Positions 24,754-37,506 of a DNA stretch of 64,000 nucleotides are shown piece by piece (position 1 is the first letter of the stretch; every line of letters starts with the position of its first letter). The position numbers were made by a program, and so were the translations under genes. The notes under the pieces are model-generated. The model was not told where the DNA came from, searched no databases, and worked only from the letters and a program-made list of their open reading frames with translations. This DNA is from Chinchilla lanigera (taxonomy: Eukaryota > Chordata > Mammalia > Rodentia > Chinchillidae), in the NCBI RefSeq assembly GCF_000276665.1, contig NW_004955404.1, positions 34,846,587 to 34,910,586 of the forward strand, in the 5' to 3' direction.

Positions 24754-24963
24754 TTTTTTTTTTTTTTTTTTTTGGTTTTTNNNNNNNNNNNNNNNNNNNN
24801 NNNNNNNNNNNNNNNNNNNNNNNNNNNNNNNNNNNNNNNNNNNNNNNNNNNNNNNNNNNNNNNNNNNNNNNNNNNNNNNNTTTTTCTCCGGTACCGGGAA
24901 CCGAACTCACGACCTTGCGCTTGCCAGGCAGGCGCTTTGCCGCTGAGCTAAATCCCCAGCCCC
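24754..24963 (-). mobile_element. ID-type SINE containing an assembly gap
   Basis: Poly-T, gap, then CTCCGGTACCGGGAACCGAA...GCTGAGCTAAATCCCCAGCCC. Perfect 15-bp duplication TGGATCAAATTTCTT at 24739-24753 and 24964-24978. The head is close to the apparent family consensus, indicating a young copy. Confidence 0.96.
24781..24880. other. assembly gap, exactly 100 N
   Basis: The round 100-N length suggests a placeholder of unknown true size. It lies in the SINE's T-run, where short reads collapse. Confidence 0.97.
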
Positions 24964-25183
24964 TGGATCAAATTTCTTGACTCTTGTGTAATTGAGCCCT
25001 GTCAGCATTAATCTCTTGGCTTTTTACATCAGGGGAACTAAGCGTCTGTTTACTATTATGGAGGTTAGGTGGTTGTTGCCCTAGTTGGGCAAAAACAATG
25101 AAAAAATTTACTATGATAAATGTCTGAACATTTATGATATAGTGAAATACTGGGTGGAAATAGATTTTCACTTTCTTCATATA

Positions 25184-25255
25184 AATGGTAGTGTTATAAT
25201 GGTAATATAACATAGTGGTATAATAGTATAGTGGTATAATGGTAATGGTAGTGTT
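25184..25255 (+). repeat. imperfect TGGTAATA-type tandem repeat
   Basis: Irregular repeats of AATGGTA, TAGTGGTATAAT and GGTAATGGTAGTGTT, directly before copy 1 of the 68-bp direct duplication. Confidence 0.75.
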
Positions 25256-25323
25256 AAAGATTGTTGAACAAACAAGTAAAAAAGGCAAACATAAAACTAA
25301 GGTGAAAATATTAAACTGAATTT
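25256..25323 (+). repeat. direct duplication, copy 1
   Basis: Matches 26366-26435 with four transitions and two 1-bp indels. Shared blocks include AAACAAGTAAAAAA, GGCAAACA, AAAACTAA and ATTAAACTGAATTT. No known repeat family. Confidence 0.85.
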
Positions 25324-26365
25324 GTTTGCTAAATGTCCTTAGATTACTTTTCTGTTGTTTTCCAATTAATATTATTATTGTTCGCCTATGGTATTTGTAA
25401 CAGGAAATAGTTGTGAATCATAAAGTAAAAGAGAAATGCTTTTTATATTACAGATTTACATTTGCCTTTTACTATGCGATAACAGTTACATTTATCAGGG
25501 TGTGGGAACATTCTGACAGGTGTGAAGGATAAGCGGGAACATATACTCACTACAATAAGAAAATGAGCTTTTTAATAAAGACATCTTAGTACTGATAAGT
25601 AAAGTTCAGAGAACATAATTATCTGCTATTATGTATCATTTTATTACCTTTATACTGATCTTGATCTTTTATATGGATAACAAAGCATTACAAAGGAGGA
25701 CTTTTGTATACTGTACCTTTATTTGCAATGTTATCTTTCTATCAAGGACTAGTTAGCAGGCCAAGGATTCATATTTCATTAAAATACTGATAGTATTCTT
25801 TTACAGAATCTGAAAACGTAAACACTATGGAGTGCTTCAGAGGTTTAAACGAATGAATTGCATTTGTATTACATTTTAATTTAGTTAGTCAAACACATTT
25901 GTTAAACATGATTATGGGCTGAGACTTGACCGAAGACATTATGGCTTAAAAATAGGGTGGGAAGGTGTGCCTGATGGGTGTAACATATTGGAGAATGCAG
26001 TAGTGTACTGTGTACAAGAAACAGTTTAAGACTTAATGGAAAAGCATACAAACATGTTATGAATGACAGGTGAGTAGAAATCTAAAAATATTATACTGCT
26101 GGCCTCCTAGAGTCTGTTGGCTTCTTTTGGCCCCATCATGAAGTAAAATCCACTTTGTGCTGGTCTCCTAAATAAATAAAGGACCTTTTCCCATTTGCTG
26201 GACTATTTCCTTCTACTTTTCCCCTAACTGTTAACTTAGTATTGAAGACTGATCTTTTCAGCGATGTCCTGTTAAACTTAAGCACTGTTCTAAGAGTACA
26301 TTCGTCTATTTATTTCTTATGTCTCTCTACTGGGATCCTTCCCTCGTACATAACAAAATCCTACT

Positions 26366-26435
26366 AAAGGTTGTTGAGCAAACAAGTAAAAAAAGGCAAA
26401 CACAAAACTAAAGGTGAAAACATTAAACTGAATTT
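26366..26435 (+). repeat. direct duplication, copy 2
   Basis: Second copy of 25256-25323, about 1.1 kb downstream. The flanks are unrelated on both sides. Confidence 0.85.
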
Positions 26436-26470
26436 TATAAGCTGGAGAGGTCACTTTGAAAATCTGTTTT

Positions 26471-26560
26471 GTTTTATTTTTTCGGTACCGAGGGGATCGA
26501 ACTCACAACCTTGCTCTTGCTGGGCAGGCACTGTGCGATTGAGCTAAATCCCCAGCCCCA
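26471..26560 (-). mobile_element. ID-type SINE
   Basis: TTTTTTCGGTACCGAGGGGA...TTGAGCTAAATCCCCAGCCCC. Flanking AAAATCTGTTTT (26459-26470) and AAAATCTGGTTTT (26561-26573) is a near-perfect duplication. Confidence 0.93.
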
Positions 26561-27803
26561 AAAATCTGGTTTTGAAGGAAAGAAACATAATATTCTTCTT
26601 CCTTACACCCCAACAACATAAGCCATGGCATAGCACATGGACAGCATGGAGACATACCACAGGACAGAAAGCATCAGGTCGCTTTGGTGCCTGGAACAGG
26701 ATCAGTGCACTTACCTTCTGCACAAATACCCAATTCTTGAATGCCTGGTCTGTGCATGAAATGGTACTGTGAACCAAAAGGAGTTAGAATGGTGAGAATT
26801 TCGGCTTTTAATTTTGTAAAGAAGCCGACAGGCCAAAGAAGAGGGTTGGAGATGCTACCGTAAGACATGAGGTCTGCGGTGTCCCTTGAGAAGCAAATCC
26901 TCTGATGAAATAAGCCATTCTAATACTGGGTCAAAAGCAACCTTTCAAAGGTGGCCTACAAAGCCTTCATTTATTTTTGTACTTAAATAGCACCAGAGGT
27001 TGAATTCATCCAGAAGAAGGAGCCTCTTTTAAGTGCAAATAATCATAATTTAAGCATTTAACCTTAATTATCAATTAAATTCTTGCAGGGTTTAGTTGAT
27101 TGTTGAATGCAAAAGAAGTGTAGATGGCTGAGGTAATGGCCTTAAATGTCAGTGGGAGGAGTAAGAATGCTAAGAAAGCAAGCTTCACTAAAAGTGGAGA
27201 CCTGAAGACTGTCAATTATAATATTCCTAAAGCTTGCTTTGGCTATTACTCAAAATCTTCTTGCTGGCTGATTTCTGTTGGAAAAGCAACGGGTAGGGTG
27301 GTCAGTACTTGAGAGTGTTTTTAGAACCGCATTAGATCCTAAAGAAATGAGCAACTAACTAATGAATAACCAACAAAACTGAATAAAAGCAATATATTTG
27401 AATACATAATCAAGCAGACTTGGTGGTGGAGACTAGTGAAAGCAATTTCAGGATAGAATGAGGACTCAATAGTGAGCTAAAATCTATGTATCAAATGTCA
27501 ATGCCTATTTTACTCCATCTCTAATAAACTGAATATTTTCTAGCTTCCTTCTAACCACTGAACAGCCTTAGATCTTAGAGGAAGATAAAGTTTGTTTCTG
27601 TGAACCAGCCAAAATTACATTTGGCCAAAATATTCCTTTCCGCATCTGTGAGTTCAGATGTAAAGGAAAAAAAATTCAGTTTATCAATTATTTGGTTACC
27701 CTTTCTTAAATGTTTTAAGACTTGTATTCTGTCCTAATGGTCTTCTAAGACTTCAATTTTACATGAAGGGACTGTAACCTCTTTTCTTCATTTGCTCCGT
27801 ACT

Positions 27804-27889
27804 TTTTTTTTTTTTTCCCTGTACCGGGGATTGAACTCATGACCTTGCGCTTGCCAGGCAGGTGCTTATGCCACTGAGCTATATCCCCA
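27804..27889 (-). mobile_element. ID-type SINE
   Basis: Poly-T, CCCTGTACCGGGGATTGAAC...CTGAGCTATATCCCCA. Diverged 11-bp duplication TGCTCCGTACT / TGCTCCATATT at 27793-27803 and 27890-27900. Confidence 0.92.
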
Positions 27890-28531
27890 TGCTCCATATT
27901 TTGAAGTCTTCAAACCTTTGCTTGTTTTTTTCTAGTAGAACCAATGATCTTGTCAAACATCAGGACTGGGTTCAACACAGTCCTTGGATAGCAATTGACA
28001 AGGTCACAGTGGTGCTGGCTTCCTTGGTTTCTCCAACGAGCACTTAGCATCCTACTTGAGTTCCCTAGTTTTCATTAGTTTAAAAAAATTGGATCAGTAA
28101 TTTCAGATTTATTTTTGACTAAAGACAAGAAAGAGAGGTTAAATCTAAAGAAATGACTGGCAAGCTTAGTGATCAAGAGGGAAAGTCTCAAATGTAGATG
28201 AAAGATTCTTGGGATATAGCAAAATATAAGCTACCACTGAATTTCTTCGTAAGTGGCAACTACGAAGAAAACTAGATTTTTCCCTCTTTGACATATTTCT
28301 CTCCCCATGAGAGTTATAAAATAGACAGGTTAATCTAAATTATGACAGAAAAATACAATGTAATGGAAAAACATAAAAATGTAAATGAGAAACAAATCTA
28401 AGAGGTGAGGTTATATCTGAGCATGGGTTAATGCAAATGAAATATTTATAATTCTTGATTATTTTTTTGTCTCTCAAACACTAAAGCCAGGCATAGAAGC
28501 ATAGCATGGGTGTGTATCTGGATATGTAGTG

Positions 28532-28532
<1 letters not shown>

Positions 28533-28572
<40 letters not shown>
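28533..28572 (+). repeat. (TG)n microsatellite
   Basis: About 20 uninterrupted TG units. Confidence 0.97.
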
Positions 28573-28575
<3 letters not shown>

Positions 28576-29289
28576 ACAGGATTCTTGCAATATCTGAGCA
28601 ACTGTGTTTTCATTTCTGGTCACCACCTTAGCAAACTAATCAATGAGGCATGAACTGCTATCTGCAGTGAAAGAAATGAAAAATAAACCACAGATAATCC
28701 CTCAGTTAAAAGGTTATTCTGTGTGATAAAAGCTATTTTGTTAATTTATTTACTTACTGGTACAGTGAGATAAAGTGAAAGTACAATTAGGGAATTCTTG
28801 TTGAAAGGATTTTAAAGGGCAACGATGACTTAATATTTTATAGTATTTGATTGACACTTAACCACATTTTTAAGCTAAAATTTTTTGTAGCATCTAAAAT
28901 TCTGTCTCATTTTAGTTCAATTCCCTTTATATTTTGAATTTTGTTGATATGTATGTAATATAGCTGATTATTCAGTAAAATAAAATTGTCAGAAGGAACA
29001 TGTAGCATCTTTTATTATGTATCTTAATTGACTGAGGTATGATAAGTTTTTAGAAAGGATATTCCTGTACTTTAATATTTTCTATCAGCTACATGTGTAG
29101 TATATATGTTTTGAAAATTATTATTATTTTTTCTCCTGTTAATTCATGCAGCAAACATAGGGTTAATTTTCTACTTGCTACCTGAAGTATTGAATTGTTG
29201 GAAAAAAATATGTAAATGTATATCAGAGTTACTCATTTAAAGGCTTTATATACTTAGACACAAATGATATGTAAATTGTTCTATTCACA

Positions 29290-29640
29290 GGATAAGGATT
29301 ACATTATATTCCATAGCACTGTGAAAGTAGAGGGAAGTTGGTGAGCAATGTGTACCTGGGGAGATTAGGGAAGAAGTGGAAGAGAATTGATGGAGGGTGT
29401 TTCTCACACAGACAATTGAAGGAAAGCACATTCCAGGCTGAAGGATTAACATCTGTAAAGCGTGGATATCTGCAAATAATCAGGCACCAACTACAGAGTG
29501 GGGGTGGGAAAGTTAGGAGAAATTATGTCTGCAAAGAATTGAGATGTTAGATTCTTCAGAGCCTTGTGTGCTATGACAAGCAAATCAGTGGGCTTGTAGA
29601 AGACTTTTAGAAGGCACGGAAAGTACTCTGATATTCATTC
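29290..29640 (-). mobile_element. L2 LINE 3' fragment
   Basis: GGAAAGCACATTCCAGGCTG, ACATCTGTAAAGCGTGGATA and TTCTTCAGAGCCTTGTGTGC follow reverse-complement L2 (GAGCATTCCAGGCAGAGG...ATGTGCAAAGGC...AGGGCCTTGTAGGCC) in order. Confidence 0.65.
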
Positions 29641-30634
29641 TATCTGTAGATCAGCTCTGTCAGTACTAAACACACACAGGAGCGCAAAGGAAAGGACCTG
29701 AGAAAAGATGAGAGTGAGATAAATGAAGAAGAAAGTGAATTGGGAGGTATATGATAGGTGGAAGATCAAAATGAAGAGCTGGTGCCCGCTGAGTTGAGAA
29801 GGGAAAGAACATTAAATGAGAAGGAGAACTTGGTATGAAGTTTTGGGTTGGCTCTGGGCATTGGATCAATGGCAATTTATTATTAGAGGCGTTAATACAA
29901 TACATAATGAGATCCAGGTTTAACATGGAAGATGAAAGTTTACATTTCTCATCTTATTTGAAGTACTTGTGAAATATCCAGATATTTATTATACCAATGG
30001 AAAGGTAGATTTGGAATAGAAAAGGAAATATCCATTTCTGAATTCTCAGAATTTTTTTAAATCATTGATGAATTAGACACCAATTTCATTTTTAAATTTG
30101 GTATGGACAAACTTTTTGGTTTAGGAACTAGAGTTTTTGTTATCTTTTCAGGAAAACAATGCAATAAAATTCTTGTACAAGCCATTAATTGTCTCACTAG
30201 ACTGAAAGTTGTATTTTTATTTATGTAGTTTCTTTTACACCCTCTTCTCACTGAAAATAGTTTATATATGCTCTAATTACCAGTAGATAACTATAAAATT
30301 AGCCATTTTAATGCCTGTGGACAGCTGTTAAAATTTTTCTTATAATGTTTTTATTCAGAGAGATTGGATGAGGCAGGAAAAAGAACAGTGACATGGAGGA
30401 AAATGGGAGGAAGATACTGGCATAGACAGGAAGCCACACTCTTAGAAGATGTGTCCCTGAGCTGTGTAGAAAATACTACGTTCATCTTTTTCTTTTGCCT
30501 TCACTGTTCACAAACTTCTTATGTACAACCCTGTGGTAATAGTTTCCTTGACCATTCTAGGTTTTATAGTTTTTGTGTGCTATAGCACCTCTGGACAGTA
30601 AGCAGGGAGGGAAGATACAAGTTTCCTAAGGATA

Positions 30635-30695
30635 CGTGACTCTCCAAGGTCAGATAGCTAGTAAGTGAAGGCTTCTGAGTTTTGATCCATAGCAA
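30635..30695 (-). mobile_element. MIR fragment
   Basis: CTCCAAGGTCAGATAGCTAG then TAAGTGAAGG matches reverse-complement MIR (CCCAAGGTCACACAGCTAGTAAGTGGCAGAG). Confidence 0.75.
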
Positions 30696-30734
30696 AGTGA
30701 CCTTTGTGTCCAATGTTCAGAGCCCCTACATCAC

Positions 30735-30905
30735 AGGGAAATAAGCACAGGCTTTGAAGTCAGAGATGCACGGGTCTAACACAGAGATCTGAAATGTGTG
30801 AGTCTTTCTGTGGGGCCAGTCCCTGCAGACTGCTCTTCTGAGGAATGGCAACAACATCTGCCTTAAAATGTTGTTGATGTTTAAGTGAGATAGATATTTT
30901 CTTTA
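30735..30905 (+). mobile_element. MIR SINE
   Basis: AAGCACAGGCTTTGAAGTCAG at the 5' side and ATCTGCCTTAAAATGTTGTT, GATGTTTAAGTGAGATAGAT at the 3' side fit a near-full-length diverged MIR, oriented opposite to the one 40 bp upstream. Confidence 0.7.
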
Positions 30906-32599
30906 GTACAATGTACTTGTCCAACATGTTGACTTTCCCTTTTTTTCTCAGTGAAATTGTAGCCTTACAGTTTTGTTTTCAAAACTGGAAGAAAAGAGAA
31001 TCAATGACCCACTACTAAGAATTCACAGGTTAGACCAGCAGTTAGGCCAATCACCTCACTGTATCTATTTTTTTGTTGTTATTGTTGGCTTCATGTTCTT
31101 TGTATGCTTTCTATTTTAAAATTCATTTTAAAAATTCCCTAAATATTTTTTCTAACTATTGTCAATTGATTTCTTTAAAATCAAACTAACATTTAACTTC
31201 CACATTGAGTGCTACCTTCATATTACTACATGAAATATGAGTTTAAGAAATTAGGTAAAAGTATCAACCCATATATTCACAAGGAATTTTTAATGTGGTT
31301 AATATTTTTGAACCAATCTCTGACCATGGGTGTTTAGTGTGGCCATCTCTAAAATGTCATTCCTGTGTCCTATTTCTTAAAACATGCCAATGTAAGGTCA
31401 GTGTTACATACCACACAGCTGAAATAATCTTAACTAGCAATTTATTTACTTGAACTAAAGTGAAAAACAAGTGATTGTTACAAACATTGTTGTACTTCGT
31501 AAAAACTATTTTCTTTTTATATAATTTTGGAAAAGTACCATTTTAAGAACATTGTTGATACAGTGGCCTCTGTTCTGGATTTTTGGAATCTGTACCTATT
31601 TTGTCTTGAGGTTGATATTTTCAACTCCTTTTGAATGTGGGGCCAAATTCCAATTCCCTCTTGTTGGTGTGCTAACGTACAGTGTTACCATAGGTAAACT
31701 CCCATCCGTATGATCTGATAATACCACTGCAATCACATAAACTCTGTGAAAGTAGCCTATAAAATGACTCAGATGGAATAATACTCAGGATGATATAACT
31801 GAGCATATACTTAAAGAGGTCAGTAAACATTTTGAAGTAAGTGGTAATAATAAATATGTATTAAATAGATGATGTTTATTCTATATATCTATATAGTCAC
31901 TTTGAGGGAATGTCAAATAATAGTAAAATGAATTTTTAAGTATAATATCTGTACTTAATACTATAGTTAGACACTAAGAGTTGTAAAAACGCTGAATCTA
32001 AAGACTTCCATAATACTTATTCGTGGACATTAGAAATTATATTCATCCTCAAAACTTGTCTCCATATTATCACTTATGATGATTTGTTTACAGCATTATA
32101 GCTTTAAAACTTTATTTAAAGCAGGAATGTCAATATGTCTTTGAATAACAGAGGTAGGAATGATACTACAACTATGATCCATCTAATTCACTATTTATCA
32201 TGCTACAGTTTGAGAAATACCTGATATTTTTATTAATGTTTAATCAGTTATGTTTTCATAATTGTATTGCCTACAGAAGAACATGAAACCAAATTCTTTA
32301 CCATGAGAATTTAGTAAAACAATTTAGTTAAATGTAAGATTACCTAACTCTGTAATGATATAAATCATACGTTCTTTAGTAATGCGTAGAAGAATTTTAT
32401 TTTATATTATTTTATTTGGTGGGATTATGCCTTATCTATAAATAAACGTCAGTATTGATATAATTAAGAGAACAATGATACACTTCTGTAGTCTACATAT
32501 TAGTCCATGTTTTATAGACATTTGGAACATTGAATTAATACCTGAGACAATAGAAAGAAATTCTTTACTAGAAATAGCTTTCTTTTGCCTTGGCTTTGT
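30906..32599. other. AT-rich intronic stretch, nothing recognised
   Basis: No repeat, exon or RNA gene that I can support. Confidence 0.45.
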
Positions 32600-32880
32600 G
32601 GCAAAATGACATTAGCGAACATATATGGTTGTTGTTGAACCTGATTGCTTTAGCAGCCCTCGGGTTGATAGTATCGGGTTCCAGCTTGCCCTGCTGGGTC
32701 AGCGTGGACCCAGGCCTTTAAAGAGAAAAGTTCAGGGAAAGTTCACTTCTATTGTTTTACCATGGTTACAAAACAGAAAGAAAAAAAAGGCAGCAAAAAA
32801 GAACAAATCTTGAGTTTGTGACCTGTTGCTGCCAGGAGCCCTCTATTGGGTTCTTTTTCCTTTTATCAATTAAGCACTGA
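32600..32880. promoter_or_regulatory. candidate regulatory element with X-box-like palindrome
   Basis: A higher-GC island in AT-rich intron: CCCTCGGGTTGATAGTATCG, GCTGGGTCAGCGTGGACC and CAGGCCTTTAAAG. TTACCATGGTTAC at 32757-32769 closely matches the palindromic RFX X-box (GTTNCCATGGNAAC). No known repeat. A 62-residue ORF across it ends in poly-Lys and looks incidental. Confidence 0.4.
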
Positions 32881-33277
32881 AAAAAAAAAAAAATCAAAAC
32901 TCACAATGGGCTATAAGCGATTAAAAGCCAAAGCACACTCTATTATCATGTGTAGGTGATCTTCAGATTTAATAAATGAGTAATCTTTCCAACAAGCATT
33001 TAGATTAGCTTGATTTCACTTAAATATTTATAAAATTATCTTTCTGTTGCTATATTAAAATTTGCAAGGATGCTATGGCATGTAAGGTTTATTGATTTGT
33101 AAGGGTAAGAGAGAGAATTTATTAAAAATCATTTATCTTTGATAAAGTACATTAAAATGAGCATTATTTTCAAGGAGGAGATGTAATCCAAAATATTTTC
33201 ATTTACTTAAAAAGCAAGAAGTTTTGATATATAATAACATGGGGAGATTTTACTCAGAGCAACCTCGGGGTGCCTTT

Positions 33278-33352
33278 TGTGGTACTAGAGATTGAACTCA
33301 GGGACTTGTGCATGCCAGGCAAGTTTTCTACCGGTGAGCTATATCCCCAATC
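33278..33352 (-). mobile_element. old ID-type SINE
   Basis: GGTACTAGAGATTGAACTCA, TGCATGCCAGGCAAGTTTTC and GTGAGCTATATCCCCAATC is a diverged reverse-complement ID head. Confidence 0.85.
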
Positions 33353-34860
33353 TGCTGGGTGTCTTGTGACTATAAGTGAAAATTCAAACCAATTCAAAAT
33401 CGTGTAGTTTTGCCTATGCACTAAACTCCGAGAATTTTTTCCAAAGATATTTACTTACCAAGTATTCATTCTGAAGAAGGTGAATGCAGTACAGTTTACT
33501 TCACATTTTTTCCTCTGTGCTTATAAAATCCTGTGGCTACAGCAGTACCTCTAGAGCTATAATTATTAAAAAAAAAATTGATGATACCTATGATTTAGAA
33601 CATTATATGTATAACCCAGAACAAAATCACTGTACAAATTCATCCAGTTTTTGTGCATATCTTTTTAAAAATATGAATTTATACTCAAAGAAAAAGAGAC
33701 TTCAGGTGGAAATTCTAAGACCCAAGTTTTTCTTAACATGATTTACATAATAATATAGTCAAATAAATTAAAAAGCATTTTATGTTAATACTTTTTTTAT
33801 ATAAAGAAATTACAGGTCATTTTAGAATTGCTGTAATTGCGCTGAAAATCCTGGACTACTTTCTCTTTGTCACGAAGGCTAAGGCTCCTTTGCAGGTTGA
33901 AGTAAAAAGGGAAGTACACAGAATCAAGATAACAGAGTAAGATGAATCTTTGTAACTCTTGGATGACACTATCTATGTTATGTGCACTTTTGTTTATTGA
34001 TCCTTTGCTGTTTTGATTAACATAATTTGCTTTCCTTAAAGTCACCTGTGTCAGGCACAGAAATGAACTTTCATGTGATCCAGAATGTCTGTGGAGAAGG
34101 AAAAGGCAGAGGTTTATTAATCTGTTTTCATTAATTACAAACAACATAGCAAGTCTCAAAATTATCTCTTATAAATTGTATCATATAATTTTATGAATAA
34201 AAAGATTTGTGTCCCTCCCCTCCTATGTACTTCCAATATCACTCTGAAATGACAAATTTTAAATTGTTTCCATCTAACTTAATCTTTTACCATCTGAAAG
34301 TAATGTTTTAAAAATAAATTAATCTGATTATATTTATAAATGATGATCTCAATCTGTGATCCACACACTTTCAGGGTGGTTTCTTTATGGAAAATTGAGA
34401 AATATGTTATTTGTGGAATGCTCCACATTCCTAATGATCTTTTTGGAATGAAAATACTTCTTGAAAAACTGAATCAGGCAGCTGACAACAAGTAACTTAG
34501 GACTTATGAATTCAGAGGTCATCCAGTCCTTCACCTGCCTTCACACAAGACTTACCTCAACCATTGAAGATAAATGACTGCCTCTCAGATGTTAAAAATC
34601 TTTAAGAGAAGAGTCTGCAGAGACCTTCCCTGATAACCTATTCTAATGTTTAACGGCTCTAATGAGAGGGAGAACTATTTTTTCATATCTCATCTACATC
34701 CCTCTTGTTGCAGTTTAAGGGTCGGCACTTATTTTTAATGTTATTTGCCTGCTTTTTATTGCTGTGTATTCTGAATTTATTATTGGCCAGATTTTCCCAG
34801 TGCATGAAGAGCTAGAAATAAATCTCATGCATTTTCAAGGGTCATTCTGGTATATAATTA
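33353..34860. other. intronic stretch, nothing recognised
   Basis: A 120-residue minus-strand ORF (33797-34159) lacks any domain I know and is probably chance. No repeat family recognised. Confidence 0.4.
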
Positions 34861-34868
34861 TCTGTCTG

Positions 34869-34908
<40 letters not shown>

Positions 34909-34915
34909 ATCTATT
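34861..34915 (+). repeat. (TCTA)n tetranucleotide microsatellite
   Basis: About 12 TCTA units, preceded by TCTG units. Confidence 0.97.
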
Positions 34916-35311
34916 CCCATCTATCTTAAATTCACTGGCCTTGCAATCCCGTTTTCTGTCTCCTTAGAACCATTGTTTCCCATCAGTTAAAGGGATGTAA
35001 TTATTTACTTTTAAATAGAATAACTGACTCAGGCGTTGTTTGACCGTTCGTGCTTCAGTGCACTAAAGAGCTCTAATGTGAATGGGACAAAAAATACTTA
35101 ATTGTTATAAAATTTGCCCCAGAAATCCAACTTAAAGTTTCATCCAGAGAGGAACTCCCCATAGACCATCAAGATGCTGAAAGATTCTGAAGTATATTGC
35201 TTACTTTGCAGATATTACATTAATTCACTTACTCTCTTTTTATATAAGAATTCATGAAGGAAGAACATTTTTTAAAAAGACAGTAAATTAACTTTCCTAT
35301 ATAGGTTTGCA

Positions 35312-35650
35312 TTTGTCTGTCCCTCTATACCCTAGGAATTGGTTCTAGAACCTGCTATAGGTACCAGAATCTGAGAAGGTTAAATCTCTTACATTAAGTG
35401 TTTGATACTTGCATATAACTTATGTACATCTTATTATACACATTAAGTCTTTCTAGATTACTTATAATACTTAATAGAAGATAAATGATATATAAATAGT
35501 TGTTACACTGTATTGCTTAGGGAATAATGGAAAGAAAAATCTGTATATGTTCAATGCACATATAATGTTTAGTTTAATATTTGGTCAACAGTTGGTTGAC
35601 TTTATGGATCATTCATGGGTGGGAAATCCTGGATACTGAGGCCCAACTAT
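35312..35650. mobile_element. Tigger/MER2-like non-autonomous DNA transposon
   Basis: GTCCCTCTATACCCTAGGAA, TTGGTTCTAGAACC, CTAGATTACTTATAATACTTA, AAATAGTTGTTACACTGTATT, GCTTAGGGAATAATG and the GGATACTGAGGCCCAACTAT end follow the family that starts CAGTCGTCCCTCGGTATCC. The termini are inverted relative to each other. Non-coding and diverged. Confidence 0.82.
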
Positions 35651-37506
35651 ATTTTACTGTCAACAAGTACAGTATTTTGAAGATAGGAAATAGCATTTCT
35701 CCTTTCTCTGCCTCTTTAGATAAATATGATCCTAAACTGTATTATCTTATTAAAGAACAGGGTATTTGTTTTCATATTTAAATAAGAGATTCATGTAGTT
35801 TTAAAATATGTGTCTATATAGCTACATATTTTATCTCATACATAATGTATATCTTAATATTCGGGCACTTTCCTGTATTTCGGTGATGATTAACATAAAA
35901 GTAGTATACATGTTAGTTAAATTTGGCTATGAATAAAAACATTTAAAAATATTTAGGCACTCTGAAGAAAGTCATTGACAAAATTAGCATAAACAAAGCA
36001 TTTTAAGATTATATAAGAAGACACTGATAAAGAAAAATATTCTGAAGATGTTAACTTATTTAAATATCTTCTAAAACATATACATTGTTAAAATTTACTA
36101 CATGCTACTTAAATCTTTAAAAAGTTTATTTTGTGATCATCATATTTATTATATTCTTCATGTTATGACTGTACAACATATTGATATTGTCTTCAGTTTT
36201 TATAAATAGTATTGATGAAACTGCACAAAAGAAAGGGTAGCACTTGGATTTGGAAAACAGCAGCAAAATCCATATAAATATTATATTTCCTCCATTAAAC
36301 ATTTTAGCCCAAAGCGAAACTTACAACATCTCTCTAGATCTGTATTTCCAAATAAGAGAGACTATATTGATCTTTTTTGAAGTTCTTTTCTCAAAAGGAG
36401 TCATTTTCATAGTTGGTATCATTATATCCCAATTTCAAAGGAGCTAAATTGAGTACTGTAAAAACTAATAACTGCTTTAACTCAGTCATGTCACACACCG
36501 CTTAGTGTTAGTCTTGAACTATACTATATGTTAATTGATTGTTTTGGAACGATGAAAATACAAGAGTACCATGCAGAAAAGACATTTTGCATTATATGTG
36601 GTGAATGGGTCATTGATTAACATTTCATGTTTTATTTTTCAGAATTTGGTTTTAGTGAAAATTGTTACTCTTATGCCACAAAATATCAGTGCTTTATTTT
36701 AATGTATAAATGATTATTAGCTTTTTGAAAAGTTATTTGGATTATTCTCTAAGTATGTTATCATTTTTACCTATCAGTGGTCCGGTGAATCTTTCTTATA
36801 TGCTCTTTCAGGAGTAAAAGACAGTGAGACTTGTTTATTAAGCATTATACCCTCAAACATTTCTTTGCACACTCAGCTCTTCCTCTAATTTTCTCCTATA
36901 CCTTGACTTCATTTTAAATCTAGATTTTTGCCATTATTTTCTAGCAAAGGTCCCACTCTCCAGTCTTTTTCCATTGCTTTATACTTATATCAATTTATAT
37001 TTTCTTTCTTTTTGTTGCTGAAAGTTACCACGTTTCTATAAGTAAAACCGAATTTTCTAGCTTGGCTTTTAAGCTTCTTGGAAATCTGATTACAAAAGAC
37101 TTTATCTTCCTTAAATTTAAAATCCCAATTATTACTACTATGCAAATTTTATTTTGTGTTTGTTGGAACTTCCTGTGGAACTTTCTCTCTTCTCTCCTCT
37201 TGCCAAATTCCAACTCTTCTCTAGTCCCTAGTCAAATCTCAGGTATTCTGAAACCTTAGAAGTACTCTGCCTCCCAGTGTCGGCCTCCTGCCTTTTGGTT
37301 TCCAGCAGTCCAGACTCATACTCACACTCAGTGCAAGGTGAAAATGCGGGACCCTTTTTAAAGAGAAAAATTGGTAAGAATTTACAATGGTGTCAACAGA
37401 ACATTAAATCCAGCAGAAAGACCTTTTCTCAGCATGTCTTTGCAAATGCATGTTTTGCATGCTCTGCTGGAAAAGAAATGCTGCACTGAGTTATTGGAAA
37501 ATGTCC
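35651..37506. other. AT-rich intronic stretch, nothing recognised
   Basis: No repeat, exon or RNA gene that I can support. Confidence 0.4.

Noticed and set aside
33797..34159. 120-residue minus-strand ORF
   Set aside because: No recognisable domain, opposite to the DACH1 strand, and no splice or promoter signals. Probably chance.
34861..34915. CRISPR-like regular repeats
   Set aside because: It is a plain TCTA microsatellite with no spacers, in a mammalian intron.
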